Below are positions 7,232 to 14,833 of a stretch of 64,000 bases of DNA, in pieces (position 1 is the stretch's first letter; each line of letters starts with the position of its first letter). The stretch comes from an uncultured Faecalibacterium sp. (lineage in GTDB: Bacteria > Bacillota > Clostridia > Oscillospirales > Ruminococcaceae): positions 1 to 64,000 of the forward strand of contig CAKSWU010000004.1 in assembly GCA_934513205.1 (NCBI GenBank). Direction: 5' to 3'. The notes under the pieces are model-generated. The model was not told the origin of the DNA. It ran no database searches and saw only the letters and a list, made by a program, of their open reading frames with translations. A program made the position numbers and the translations under genes.

Positions 7232-7468
7232 TCAGTTCTGCGCGTGGCTGTCCACAAAATTTACCACATCGCCCACGGTACGCAGGGACTCGATGGCGTC
7301 ATCCGGCACCTCGATGCCGAACTCGTCCTCCAGCGTCATCACCATATCCACAATGTCCAGACTGTCTGCCTCGAAATCGCTCATAATGTCACTGTCCATG
7401 GTGATCTTTGCCGGATCAACGTCCAGCTGCTCCGCCAGCAATGCGCGGATTTTTTCAAAAGTATCCAT
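7232..7468 (-). CDS. acpP: acyl carrier protein
   Basis: This 78-residue acidic protein carries growing acyl chains on 4'-phosphopantetheine during fatty acid synthesis. The attachment serine lies in EADSLDIVDMVMTLEDEFGI, the canonical DSL motif at the start of helix II. ATG 7468 follows AAAGGAG at good spacing. Length and charge are typical of AcpP. No other fatty acid synthesis gene adjoins it; it stands alone upstream of proS with its own terminator, as isolated acpP genes often do in Clostridia. Confidence 0.95.
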   Translation of the reverse strand: MDTFEKIRALLAEQLDVDPAKITMDSDIMSDFEADSLDIVDMVMTLEDEFGIEVPDDAIESLRTVGDVVNFVDSHAQN

Positions 7469-7671
7469 TCCTGTGGTCTCCTTTTTGCAGTTGTTTTGCC
7501 TGCTTTGTACCCCCTGCGCCGTGTGCGGGTGCCATGGCGGCAGCCCCGCGAATGCTGGGCGGCGGCAGCGGCTGTACAAAAGCCTCTCTTTTTTTATATC
7601 CCATGCAGTGCGTATTGTCAAGCCCTGTTTTGCAGCAACTGAAGAAAATTGTCTGAAAGCTGCTTTTTCCC

Positions 7672-7700
7672 TTGACATCTCGTGCCGGTTTTTTTATCAT
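7672..7700 (+). promoter_or_regulatory. sigma-A promoter for dapF
   Basis: TTGACA (7672-7677), 17 bases, TATCAT (7695-7700), about 55 bases before the dapF ATG. Confidence 0.75.
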
Positions 7701-7756
7701 TATAAAGTAATGAGTTTACAGGGACTGACCAGTCCCTTTTATAAGGAGCGATAAGC

Positions 7757-8596
7757 ATGAAGCTTTCATTCACCAAAATGCAGGGCTGCGCCAACGATTA
7801 TATTTATCTGGATTGCCGCACTTCCGGCGTACCGGAGGAGATCGCGGCGCTTTCCCAGCGGCTGTCCAGACGGCACTTTTCCATCGGGGCGGACGGCATC
7901 ATCTGCATCTGCGCACCGGTCACAGCCGGGGCGGATGCCATGATGCGCATCTTTAATGCGGACGGCAGCGAGGGCAAGATGTGCGGCAACGGCATCCGCT
8001 GCGTGGCCCAGTGGCTGTACACGCACGGGCTGCAGAAGGAGACTCTTTCCATCGACACCCTCAGCGGCTGTAAGCCCATCACCCATAAGGGCGAGGGGCT
8101 GTGGCAGGTGGAGATGGGAGCTTACAGCGCTCTGCCCGCTGACCTGCCGGCGGTGAACATGGGAGACGGCGCACTGGTGGGCAAGACCCTGACCGTGGAC
8201 GGCAGGGACTGGCAGGTGACCTGCATCAGCGTGGGCAACCCCCACTGCGTGACCATTGTGCCGGAGGTGGACAGCCTGAAGCTGGAGCAGATCGGCCCGG
8301 GTTTTGAGCACCACGAAAACTTCCCGGAGCGCATTAACACCGAGTTTGTGCAGGTGGTGGATGCCACCCACCTGAAGATGCGTGTGTGGGAGCGCGGCAG
8401 CGGCGAGACATGGGCCTGCGGCACCGGCACCTGCGCCACCGTGGCAGCCCTGACCGAGCTGGGCGTCTGCCCCGCCGGAGAAGATGTCCATGTGCAGCTG
8501 CGCGGCGGCGAGCTGACCATCCGGGTGCTGCCCGGCAGGCAGCTGCTGATGACCGGCGCTGCCGAGACCGTGTGCGAGGGCACGACCGAAGTTTAA
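7757..8596 (+). CDS. dapF: diaminopimelate epimerase
   Basis: DapF interconverts LL- and meso-diaminopimelate, supplying lysine and the peptidoglycan cross-link residue. The 279 residues show both catalytic cysteines in their signatures: MCGNGIRC (about residue 75) and ACGTGTCA (about residue 222). The N-terminal FTKMQGCANDYIYLDC and the GADGII motif are also family marks. ATG 7757 follows AAGGAG. dapL, encoding the preceding step, lies 98 bases downstream, so the last two steps of the aminotransferase lysine pathway are side by side. A hairpin-type repeat sits between them. Confidence 0.97.
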   Translation: MKLSFTKMQGCANDYIYLDCRTSGVPEEIAALSQRLSRRHFSIGADGIICICAPVTAGADAMMRIFNADGSEGKMCGNGIRCVAQWLYTHGLQKETLSIDTLSGCKPITHKGEGLWQVEMGAYSALPADLPAVNMGDGALVGKTLTVDGRDWQVTCISVGNPHCVTIVPEVDSLKLEQIGPGFEHHENFPERINTEFVQVVDATHLKMRVWERGSGETWACGTGTCATVAALTELGVCPAGEDVHVQLRGGELTIRVLPGRQLLMTGAAETVCEGTTEV

Positions 8597-8604
8597 AACG
8601 CCCC

Positions 8605-8665
8605 TTTGATAAAAGCCCCTTTGGGGGAACTGACGCCGACAGGCGGCTGAGAGGGCGAGCAATCT
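8605..8665 (+). repeat. short hairpin-rich intergenic repeat
   Basis: Between dapF and dapL are CCCCTTTGGGGG, then a GCC-GACA-GGC hairpin and GCTGAGAGGGCGAG. The same building blocks, in the opposite order, occur at 22107-22185, and a related form at 35360-35480. This suggests a dispersed repeat family. Confidence 0.5.
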
Positions 8666-8694
8666 ATAAGTAAAGCGAAGCGAGGGAAAGTATT

Positions 8695-9882
8695 ATGAAG
8701 ATGAACAAGCATTATAACGAGCTGAAGGCGAGCTATCTGTTCGTGGACATTGCCCACAAGGTGGCTGCCTACCAGCAGGCACACCCGGAACAGGAGATCA
8801 TCCGTCTGGGCATCGGCGATGTGACTCAGCCGCTGGCAAAGTGCGTGGTGCAGGCTATGCGCGATGCCGCCGAGGAGATGGGCACCAAGGAGGGCTTCCA
8901 CGGCTACGGCCCGGAGCAGGGCTACCCCTTCCTCAAGCAGGCCATTCAGGGCTACTACGCCGGCCGCGGCACCCAGATCGCCGAGGACGAGATCTTTATC
9001 TCGGACGGCGCAAAGAGCGACCTTGCAAACCTGCTGGGTCTGTTCGATGTGGACAACACCGTGCTGGTACCGGACCCCGTGTACCCCACCTATGTGGACG
9101 ATAACGTCACCGACGGACGCAAGATCATTTACAGCCGCACCGGGCAGGAGAACGGCTTCCTCGGCATGCCGGACGAGAGCGTGAAGGCAGATATCATCTA
9201 TATCTGCAGCCCCAACAACCCCACCGGCGCTGCCTACACCCGCGCACAGCTGAAGGCATGGGTGGATTACGCCCGCAAGAACGATGCCATCATCCTGTAC
9301 GATGCCGCCTACGAGTGCTTTATCTCGGACGGCGAGCTGGCCCGCAGCATCTTCGAGATCGAGGGTGCACGCGAGTGCGCTGTGGAGATCTGCTCCTTCT
9401 CCAAGATCGCAGGCTTTACCGGCACCCGCTGCGGCTACACCGTCGTGCCCAAGGAGCTGGAGCGCGAGGGCATGAACATCAACAAGCTCTGGCTGCGCCG
9501 CCAGACCACCAAGTTCAACGGTGTGCCCTATGTGGTACAGCGCGCCGCTGCTGCCGTGTTCACCGAGAGCGGCATGGCTGAGATCCAGTCCAATCTGGAC
9601 TACTACCGCCGCAACGCAAAGGTCATCGCCGACGCACTGGACGAGTGCGGCGTGTGGTACTGCGGCGGCAAGAACAGCCCCTACATCTGGCTGCGCTGCC
9701 CCGGCAACATGAAGAGCTGGCAGTTCTTCGACTGGCTGCTGGAAAACTGCGGCGTGGTGGGCACCCCCGGCGTGGGCTTTGGCGAGTGCGGCGAAGGCTA
9801 CTTCCGCCTGACCGCCTTCGGCGATGCAGAAAAGACCAAGCTTGCCGCCGAGCGCATCAAGACCGCCATTAAGGCACTGTAA
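8695..9882 (+). CDS. dapL: LL-diaminopimelate aminotransferase
   Basis: DapL converts tetrahydrodipicolinate directly to LL-diaminopimelate using glutamate, bypassing the succinylase or acetylase branches. The 395-residue fold-type I PLP enzyme shows LGIGDVTQPL near the start, the SPNNPTGAAYTRAQL block, YDAAYECF and the PLP lysine in CSFSKIAGFTGTRCGYTVVP. ATG 8695 follows a GAGGGAAAG site; a second ATG lies two codons in. It pairs with dapF just upstream. A strong terminator follows at 9898. Confidence 0.97.
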   Translation: MKMNKHYNELKASYLFVDIAHKVAAYQQAHPEQEIIRLGIGDVTQPLAKCVVQAMRDAAEEMGTKEGFHGYGPEQGYPFLKQAIQGYYAGRGTQIAEDEIFISDGAKSDLANLLGLFDVDNTVLVPDPVYPTYVDDNVTDGRKIIYSRTGQENGFLGMPDESVKADIIYICSPNNPTGAAYTRAQLKAWVDYARKNDAIILYDAAYECFISDGELARSIFEIEGARECAVEICSFSKIAGFTGTRCGYTVVPKELEREGMNINKLWLRRQTTKFNGVPYVVQRAAAAVFTESGMAEIQSNLDYYRRNAKVIADALDECGVWYCGGKNSPYIWLRCPGNMKSWQFFDWLLENCGVVGTPGVGFGECGEGYFRLTAFGDAEKTKLAAERIKTAIKAL

Positions 9883-9897
9883 AACCCATAAAAATTG

Positions 9898-9938
9898 CAC
9901 CCGCTGTCCGTTTTGGGCGGCGGGTGTATTTTTTTTTT
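9898..9938 (+). terminator. terminator after dapL
   Basis: CACCCGC (9898-9904) and GCGGGTG (9920-9926) form a stem closed by a T-rich loop; ten T follow. Confidence 0.85.
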
Positions 9939-9948
9939 GCGCGTCCTC

Positions 9949-9977
9949 TTGACAAACCTGTATCTACTGTATATACT
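9949..9977 (+). promoter_or_regulatory. consensus promoter of the GntR-ABC operon
   Basis: TTGACA (9949-9954), exactly 17 bases, TATACT (9972-9977). Its start region is covered by a perfect inverted repeat, described separately. Confidence 0.85.
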
Positions 9978-9989
9978 GTACATATACAG
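9967..9989. promoter_or_regulatory. probable operator of the YtrA-type repressor
   Basis: CTGTATAT (9967-9974) and ATATACAG (9982-9989) are perfect inverted repeats around ACTGTAC. They overlap the -10 box and the transcription start. GntR proteins of the YtrA type bind such palindromes and repress their own operon, and the first gene downstream encodes one. Confidence 0.7.
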
Positions 9990-10018
9990 ATGAAACGAAA
10001 GCGTCGAAGGAGCAGCCG

Positions 10019-10390
10019 ATGGAACTGTTTATCAACAACAAAAGCGGCGCGCCCATCTATGACCAGATCTACAACCAGATCAAGCAGCAGATCATCAGCG
10101 GGGCTTTGCAGCCGGACGAGGCCATGCCCTCCATCCGGGGGCTGGCACGGGATCTGCGCATCAGCGTCATTACCACCAAGCGTGCCTACGATGAACTGGA
10201 AAAAGAGGGCTTTCTTTATGCAGTACCGGCAAAGGGCTTTTTCGTGGCCCCGAAAAACACCGAGCTGCTGCGGGAAGAAAACCTGAAAAAGATTGAAGCG
10301 CATCTTACCGAGGCTGTCCGCCTGTCCGCATCCTGCGGGCTGAGCAGGGAAGAGCTGCGGGAGATGCTGGAACTGCTGTGGGAGGGCTGA
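10019..10390 (+). CDS. GntR-family regulator, YtrA subfamily
   Basis: This is a 123-residue DNA-binding repressor. Residues 1-75 form the GntR winged helix (PIYDQIYNQIKQQIISGALQ, MPSIRGLARDLRISVITTKR, AYDELEKEGF). The rest is one short alpha-helical dimerisation tail of about 45 residues, the hallmark of the YtrA subfamily, which lacks a large effector domain. It is the first gene of an operon with an ABC ATPase and an ABC-2 type permease. The family usually represses such exporters until a cell-envelope stress or an antimicrobial peptide is sensed. The palindrome over its promoter fits autoregulation. Confidence 0.9.
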   Translation: MELFINNKSGAPIYDQIYNQIKQQIISGALQPDEAMPSIRGLARDLRISVITTKRAYDELEKEGFLYAVPAKGFFVAPKNTELLREENLKKIEAHLTEAVRLSASCGLSREELREMLELLWEG

Positions 10391-10392
10391 AT

Positions 10393-11238
10393 ATGAACGC
10401 ACTGGAATTGCAGGGGCTTACAAAACACTATAAGGACTTTACCCTTGGACCGCTGGACCTGACCCTGCCCGGCGGCACCATCTGCGGCCTGATCGGCGAA
10501 AACGGAGCGGGCAAAAGCACCACCATCCGGCTGATCTTAGACATGGTGCGGCGGGACGGTGGCACTGTGACCATCCTCGGCAGGGACAGCCGCACCGCTT
10601 CTGTCCGCACCAAGGAGGAGATCAGCGTGGTGCTGGGCAGCGAGGGCATCCCCCTGTGCTTGAACGCGGTGCAGGCGGGCAAAGTGATGGCGGGCATCTA
10701 TCAGAACTGGGACGCTGCCGCCTATGCGGAGCTGTGCCAAAAGTTCGGCCTGCCGGATAAAAAGCAGTACAAGGACTACTCCACCGGCATGAAGATGAAG
10801 CTGTGCATCGCCGTGGCGCTGGCACACCACCCGAAGCTGCTGCTGTTGGACGAAGCCACCAACGGGCTGGACCCGGTGGTGCGGGACGAGGTGACCGACC
10901 TGCTGCTAAACTTTGCCCGGGACGAAAACCACTCCATCCTCATCTCCTCCCACATCGTCAGCGACTTGGAAAAGCTGTGCGATACCATCGCCTTCCTGCA
11001 CAAGGGCAGGCTGCTGCTCTGTGAAGAAAAGGATGCTTTGCGGGAGGAATACGCCCTGTGGCACGGCACGGCGGCGCAGCTGGCGGCGTTGGACGTGACC
11101 GTGTACGGCAAGCGGGTAACCCCCTACGGTGCCGAGGCACTTGTGCGCCGGGATGCACTGCCCGCCGGAGCAGAGCTTGCCCCGGTAAGCATTGAGGAAT
11201 TGTTTGTACTGATGGTGAAAGGGGAAGATGTGCAATGA
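10393..11238 (+). CDS. ABC transporter ATP-binding protein
   Basis: This 281-residue ATPase energises export together with the next gene. Walker A is GENGAGKST, the signature is YSTGMKMKL (a divergent LSGGQ, common in this group), and Walker B is LLLLDEATNGLDP, followed by the H-loop SSHIVSDLEKL. ATG 10393 is chosen because GGAGGG lies six bases before it. The gene begins two bases after the gntR stop, and its end overlaps the permease start by four bases (ATGA), so the three are translated together. The substrate is unknown. Related GntR-ABC sets export peptides or respond to cell-wall antibiotics. Confidence 0.93.
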   Translation: MNALELQGLTKHYKDFTLGPLDLTLPGGTICGLIGENGAGKSTTIRLILDMVRRDGGTVTILGRDSRTASVRTKEEISVVLGSEGIPLCLNAVQAGKVMAGIYQNWDAAAYAELCQKFGLPDKKQYKDYSTGMKMKLCIAVALAHHPKLLLLDEATNGLDPVVRDEVTDLLLNFARDENHSILISSHIVSDLEKLCDTIAFLHKGRLLLCEEKDALREEYALWHGTAAQLAALDVTVYGKRVTPYGAEALVRRDALPAGAELAPVSIEELFVLMVKGEDVQ

Positions 11239-11876
11239 AAGGTCTGCTATTGAAGGATGCCTATCAGACGTGGTGCTATATCAGATGGATCATTCTGGTG
11301 TCGATTGCTATGATGCTGGTGGGAACGTTTTTCATGAAGGAAGGGTCTAATTTCTTTATGCTGTACGGCGGGCTTTTGCTGGGAATGTCGCCCATGACAT
11401 TGCTGGCTTACGACCAGAACAGCCGGTTCAGCGCTTACTGCGCTGCTCTGCCGGTGACAAAAGAGCAGATCGTGGGCGGCAAATACCTCATCGGCTTGTG
11501 CGGTATGGCGCTGGCGGAGCTGCTGAGTATGGCGGCGCTGGCAGCAGCACAGCTGCTCTGGGGTACGGTAACGGTGCAGATCACCGTGGCGACCCTGCTT
11601 CAGGTGGCTATGCTGACCCTGCTGGGCAATATTATTTTGCTGCCGCTGACCTACCGCTTTGGCTACCAGAAAGCCCGGTATGTGTACTACCTGTGCATCG
11701 GTCTGCTTGGGGGCTTTATGGGATATTTCGTCTCTTCGGGGGACAGCGCTTTGGACAGCATCCTGCCCGCGCAGGGTTCGCTGCTGGTGCTGGTGGTCGT
11801 GCTGGCGGCGGCGCTGGCGCTGTACGCCCTCTCGTGGCGGCTGTCCGTTGCATGGTACGGAAAGGCAGAGCAGTAA
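11235..11876 (+). CDS. ABC-2 type permease
   Basis: This 213-residue membrane protein has about six transmembrane segments (about residues 15-35, 38-58, 85-110, 115-140, 150-170 and 178-200). A cytoplasmic loop near residue 70 reads AYDQNSRFSAYCAALPVTKE, typical of the ABC2_membrane_5 group found with YtrA-type regulators. It should form the channel for the ATPase encoded just upstream, with which it overlaps by four bases. The substrate cannot be told from sequence. Confidence 0.88.
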   Translation: MKGLLLKDAYQTWCYIRWIILVSIAMMLVGTFFMKEGSNFFMLYGGLLLGMSPMTLLAYDQNSRFSAYCAALPVTKEQIVGGKYLIGLCGMALAELLSMAALAAAQLLWGTVTVQITVATLLQVAMLTLLGNIILLPLTYRFGYQKARYVYYLCIGLLGGFMGYFVSSGDSALDSILPAQGSLLVLVVVLAAALALYALSWRLSVAWYGKAEQ

Positions 11877-11877
11877 G

Positions 11878-12036
11878 ATGAAGAAAAGTCAAATTGCGGG
11901 CATCCTGTTCGGTGTTGCTATGGGCGCTTTGTTCAGTGTGTCACTGGGAACAGTCGGTTTTGTGCTGGGTGCCAGCTTTGCAAGTCTGGGCATGGTGATG
12001 TTTAAAGGGCTGGATGACCCACAGGATAAAAAGTAA
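11878..12036 (+). CDS. small two-segment membrane protein
   Basis: This 52-residue protein starts one base after the permease stop and ends before a terminator, so it is the last gene of the GntR-ABC operon. The sequence MKKSQIAGILFGVAMGALFS continues into a second hydrophobic stretch (TVGFVLGASFASLGMVMF) with a charged tail (DDPQDKK). Two glycine-rich membrane hairpins of this size may be an accessory subunit of the exporter. The family is not recognised. Confidence 0.65.
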   Translation: MKKSQIAGILFGVAMGALFSVSLGTVGFVLGASFASLGMVMFKGLDDPQDKK

Positions 12037-12048
12037 AATGAAAAAAGT

Positions 12049-12090
12049 GCGCCGCCCCTGCCGGAAAAGCTTCTCCGGTAAGGGCGGCGC
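12049..12090. terminator. bidirectional terminator between convergent operons
   Basis: GCGCCGCCC (12049-12057) and GGGCGGCGC (12082-12090) with a nested TGCCGGA/TCCGGTA stem. A-rich and T-rich flanks serve both directions. Confidence 0.75.
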
Positions 12091-12095
12091 TGTAT

Positions 12096-12335
12096 TTATT
12101 TCTCGGGCTTTTCGGCGGTTTTCAGCGCGGCTTCCAGTTCATCCACCCGCTTTTGCAGGGCGGTGATCTTGTCGTCCATTTTCAGGAACGTCCAGACTAG
12201 CACAGCCAGCACCAACGCGGGTGGAACGACCATCCACAGGGACTGCTGACACCAGAGCAGCAGCGAATAGCCGCCGAATACAATAAAGATGAATACGGCA
12301 AACAGGCTTGCAGCCAGTACAGCAAAAAATCCCAT
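12096..12335 (-). CDS. small membrane protein with coiled coil
   Basis: This 79-residue protein starts at ATG 12335, behind AAAGGAG. It has two hydrophobic segments (GFFAVLAASLFAVFIFIVFG, and WMVVPPALVLAVLVWTFL). A C-terminal amphipathic helix (KITALQKRVDELEAALKTAE) follows, likely a short cytoplasmic coiled coil. It lies 19 bases after the YhcH-family gene on the same strand. No function can be assigned. Confidence 0.65.
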   Translation of the reverse strand: MGFFAVLAASLFAVFIFIVFGGYSLLLWCQQSLWMVVPPALVLAVLVWTFLKMDDKITALQKRVDELEAALKTAEKPEK

Positions 12336-12354
12336 ACAGAAAATCTCCTTTCGG

Positions 12355-12831
12355 TTATTCCTCCGTTTCTTCCTCATCCGGGTCCAACTCAATGCTGAAC
12401 ACGGCTTTTTTCAGCTTGCCGCAGCCCTGCGCCTTCAGACCGGATTTATACGGCTCCCCGGCCAGATACAGGGCAAACCGTCCCTCGCACAGCATTCCGG
12501 CAATGCTGGTGCCGGCGGTGCCTACGGTGGTGTCGGCGGTTTCATCGGCGGGCTTGGTGGGGGTCAGCTCTGCAAGGCTTACCTCAAACAGCTCGCTGCC
12601 GTCTAAGTCGGTCTCCAGCGTGATGTGGCTATCATGCCGCTGGAACAGCGCCTTGTCGGAGGTCTGGGGTGTGACGGTGCTCACGGTGACCACCGCCTTT
12701 TCACCGTCGATGCGGGTGCGCCCGGCGGGCAGGGTGGTGATATCCCGCGCCATGATGTACTCGATGACAGTGTCCAGATTGTCGCTTACGCCCAGATAGT
12801 TGGGCAGATTGTTCAGGGTGTCGTAGATCAT
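12355..12831 (-). CDS. YhcH/YjgK/YiaL family protein
   Basis: This 158-residue protein starts at ATG 12831, with GGAGGA upstream. It follows the DUF386 cupin-like family pattern: MIYDTLNN at the start, a central ARDITTLPAGRTRIDGE motif, and LFQRHDSHITLETDLDGSE holding conserved His and Glu residues likely to bind a metal. The later FALYLAGEPYKS block also fits. Characterised relatives (NanQ, EbgC-like) handle sugar anomers such as sialic acid, but no sugar operon is next to it here. The C-terminus carries an acidic tail (DPDEEETEE). The small membrane protein gene follows on the same strand. Confidence 0.85.
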   Translation of the reverse strand: MIYDTLNNLPNYLGVSDNLDTVIEYIMARDITTLPAGRTRIDGEKAVVTVSTVTPQTSDKALFQRHDSHITLETDLDGSELFEVSLAELTPTKPADETADTTVGTAGTSIAGMLCEGRFALYLAGEPYKSGLKAQGCGKLKKAVFSIELDPDEEETEE

Positions 12832-12910
12832 GGGAAAGTCCTCCAATTGTATCATTTTGGTTATCTGTATGGTAACACAGGCAGGGCGCAGATGCAATAC
12901 GAACGATTCG

Positions 12911-13154
12911 AATGCGCTCCGCTTCCGCTCTGCGCATATACAGAGGAAGAATTATTTTAGATAGAGCAATCCCGGGCAGACTGCGGTCTGCCCGGGATTG
13001 CATTTTCACGGGAAAGGCCAGGACGGAAAAATGCAGCTTACGGTTCCGACCCTCTGCGTGAAAAAGGGGTTCCAGAAGTCCGCAGACTTCTGGAACCCCA
13101 ATCTAAAAAATCAAATTTCCGCTGATTATGCGCAGAGCGGAAGCGGAGCGCATT
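12911..13154. repeat. MITE-like unit with perfect terminal inverted repeats
   Basis: Bases 12911-12938 and 13127-13154 are exact 28 bp reverse complements. The 244 bp unit contains two further perfect hairpins: GCAATCCCGGGCAGAC with its mirror (about 12966-13001), and a GGGGTTCCAGAAGTC stem with its mirror (about 13067-13101). No coding sequence is visible inside. It lies between the YhcH gene and the SPFH gene. A decayed relative is seen at 14690-14822. Confidence 0.7.
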
Positions 13155-13165
13155 TTAAATTAAAC

Positions 13166-14071
13166 TTACTCGGCGTCCTTGGGGTCGGTCAGCAGCTCTT
13201 TGATGCTGGGCACAACGCCGCCCAGATTCTGCAGCTCGGAGGGGATGATGATCTTGGTGGCCTTGCCGTTGGCGACCTTTGCCAGTGCCTCAAGGCTGCG
13301 AATGGCCAACACCTTGTCGCTGGGCATGGCCTCGTTCAGCAGGCGGATGGCATCGGCGTTGGCCTGCTGAACCGCCAGAATGGCCTGCGCCTCGCCTTCG
13401 GCCTCCAGAATGCGCTGCTGCTTCACAGCATCGGCGCGCAGGATGGCGGCTTCCTTTTCGCCCTCGGCAGCGGTGATGGCAGCCTGCTTTTCGCCATCGG
13501 CCTTCAGGATGACGGCGCGCTTTTCGCGCTCGGCCTTCATCTGCTTTTCCATGGCCTCCTGAATTTCACGCGGCGGGATGATGTTTTTCACCTCCACGCG
13601 GTTCACCTTGATGCCCCACTTGTCGGTGGCTTCGTCCAGAATGGCGGTGATCTTGCCGTTGATGACATCGCGGCTGGTCAGGGTGTGGTCCAGCTCCATC
13701 TCACCGATGATGTTGCGCAGGGTGGTGGCAGACAGGCTTTCGATGGCGGCAATAGGCTGGTTGACACCGTAGGTGTAGAGCTTTGCGTCCATGACCTGGA
13801 AGAACACCACCGTGTCGATCTGCATGGTAACATTATCGCGGGTGATGACGGGCTGAGGGGGAAAGTCTGCCACCTGTTCCTTCAGGCTGACCTTCTTGGC
13901 GATGCGCTCAACGAAGGGCAGTTTGATGTGCAGACCTGCCGACCATGTATCCGAGTAGCTGCCCAGCCGCTCGATGACGTACACCTTGGACTGGGGCACA
14001 ATGACGATGTTGGTGATGATTACCAGCAACAGAACAAAAATGAGCGCAAGAATGACAAAAAACAGGATCAT
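13166..14071 (-). CDS. SPFH/band-7 membrane scaffold protein (QmcA-like)
   Basis: This 301-residue protein has one N-terminal membrane anchor (ILFFVILALIFVLLLVIITN). The SPFH domain follows (VPQSKVYVIERLGSYSDTWS, AGLHIKLPFVERIAKKVSL, DNVTMQIDTVVFFQV). Next is a long Ala/Glu/Lys helix with repeated EGEKQAA-type motifs (about residues 185-245) that forms the stomatin-type oligomer. Such proteins build membrane microdomains and assist membrane proteases. The partner NfeD gene lies 15 bases upstream on the same strand. That pairing is the classic NfeD-SPFH operon. Confidence 0.93.
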   Translation of the reverse strand: MILFFVILALIFVLLLVIITNIVIVPQSKVYVIERLGSYSDTWSAGLHIKLPFVERIAKKVSLKEQVADFPPQPVITRDNVTMQIDTVVFFQVMDAKLYTYGVNQPIAAIESLSATTLRNIIGEMELDHTLTSRDVINGKITAILDEATDKWGIKVNRVEVKNIIPPREIQEAMEKQMKAEREKRAVILKADGEKQAAITAAEGEKEAAILRADAVKQQRILEAEGEAQAILAVQQANADAIRLLNEAMPSDKVLAIRSLEALAKVANGKATKIIIPSELQNLGGVVPSIKELLTDPKDAE

Positions 14072-14086
14072 AGTACATCTCCTTTG

Positions 14087-14548
14087 TCAGATCGTGGTGT
14101 GGTGACTGCGGCTTTCGGTCAGGACAGGCTCTACGATGAGCAGGGTGCTGTGGATCTCGGCAACGCGGCAGCGTTGCCCGGGGGCAAGGGTGTCACCGGG
14201 GGTGGCGCAGCGGGCGTTCCAGTCCACGCCGTCCAGCCGCACACGACCGGATGCTTCGGCGGTGACGGTGGAAAGCACGGTGGCTTCACGGCCCAGATTG
14301 CGGTCACCGTTGGTGGCGGTGGGGGCCTTTCGCAGCTTTGCGGCCAGCGGGCGGAATGCCACCAGACACAGGATGCTGACCACCAGAAAGACCACAGCCT
14401 GCACCCGGAACGACCCGGTGAACACGCAGCACAGCAATGCGGCGGCGGAGCCGATGGCAAACCAGATGGAGGTCATATTAAAGGTGGTGCCCTCCAGCAC
14501 CAGAAAGCCTATGACTGCTGCCAGCCAGAAAATCGAGGAGATCTGCAT
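14087..14548 (-). CDS. NfeD family membrane protein
   Basis: This 153-residue protein starts at ATG 14548 after AAGGAGGG. It has three or four membrane segments in the first 75 residues (FWLAAVIGFLVLEGTTF, SIWFAIGSAAALLCCVF, FLVVSILCLVAF). The C-terminus is an OB-fold typical of NfeD (GREATVLSTVTAEASGRVRL, then DGVDWNARC and RCRVAEIHSTLLIVEP). It lacks the ClpP-like domain of long NfeD proteins, so it is the short form. It is co-transcribed with the SPFH protein and probably acts with it in membrane organisation. Confidence 0.9.
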   Translation of the reverse strand: MQISSIFWLAAVIGFLVLEGTTFNMTSIWFAIGSAAALLCCVFTGSFRVQAVVFLVVSILCLVAFRPLAAKLRKAPTATNGDRNLGREATVLSTVTAEASGRVRLDGVDWNARCATPGDTLAPGQRCRVAEIHSTLLIVEPVLTESRSHHTTI

Positions 14549-14689
14549 GGTTCGTTCCCTCCTTATGATGCTATTATACGGCATCCCCTTGGGGGAAGGT
14601 CAAGAGTTTTTTGCTGGAACGTTGCACAGAAAACAAAGTTTGGACAAAAATGCCAAAGAAAGAACCGAAATCGCACAGCAAGGGATGCC

Positions 14690-14822
14690 CGAGAAGCTGC
14701 CGCCTGCCGCTGCGCCCCTCTCGGTGAAAAAGTAAGCTGGGAAGATCCGCAGATCTTCCCAGCTTACAGATCAAAATCAAATTCCGCTAAGGATGCTTAG
14801 AGCGCAAGCGGAGAGCATTTTA
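14690..14822. repeat. decayed copy of the MITE-like unit with a 16 bp hairpin
   Basis: A perfect 16 bp stem (14732-14747 with 14752-14767, loop CGCA) is followed by ATCAAAATCAAATTCCGCT and by AGCGCAAGCGGAGAGCATTT. This order matches the right half of the unit at 12911-13154. The left terminal repeat is absent. The hairpin may stop transcription upstream of the NfeD gene or after the amylase gene. Confidence 0.55.
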
Positions 14823-14833
14823 AACAACAGGCA

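Noticed and set aside
10378..10392. Earlier start for the ABC ATPase at 10378
   Set aside because: It would place the GGAGGG ribosome site inside the coding region and overlap gntR; ATG 10393 fits the family start.
12897..12945. Possible tRNA (a GATTCGAAT run seen near 12905)
   Set aside because: No acceptor or anticodon stem can be built; the run belongs to the edge of the inverted-repeat unit.
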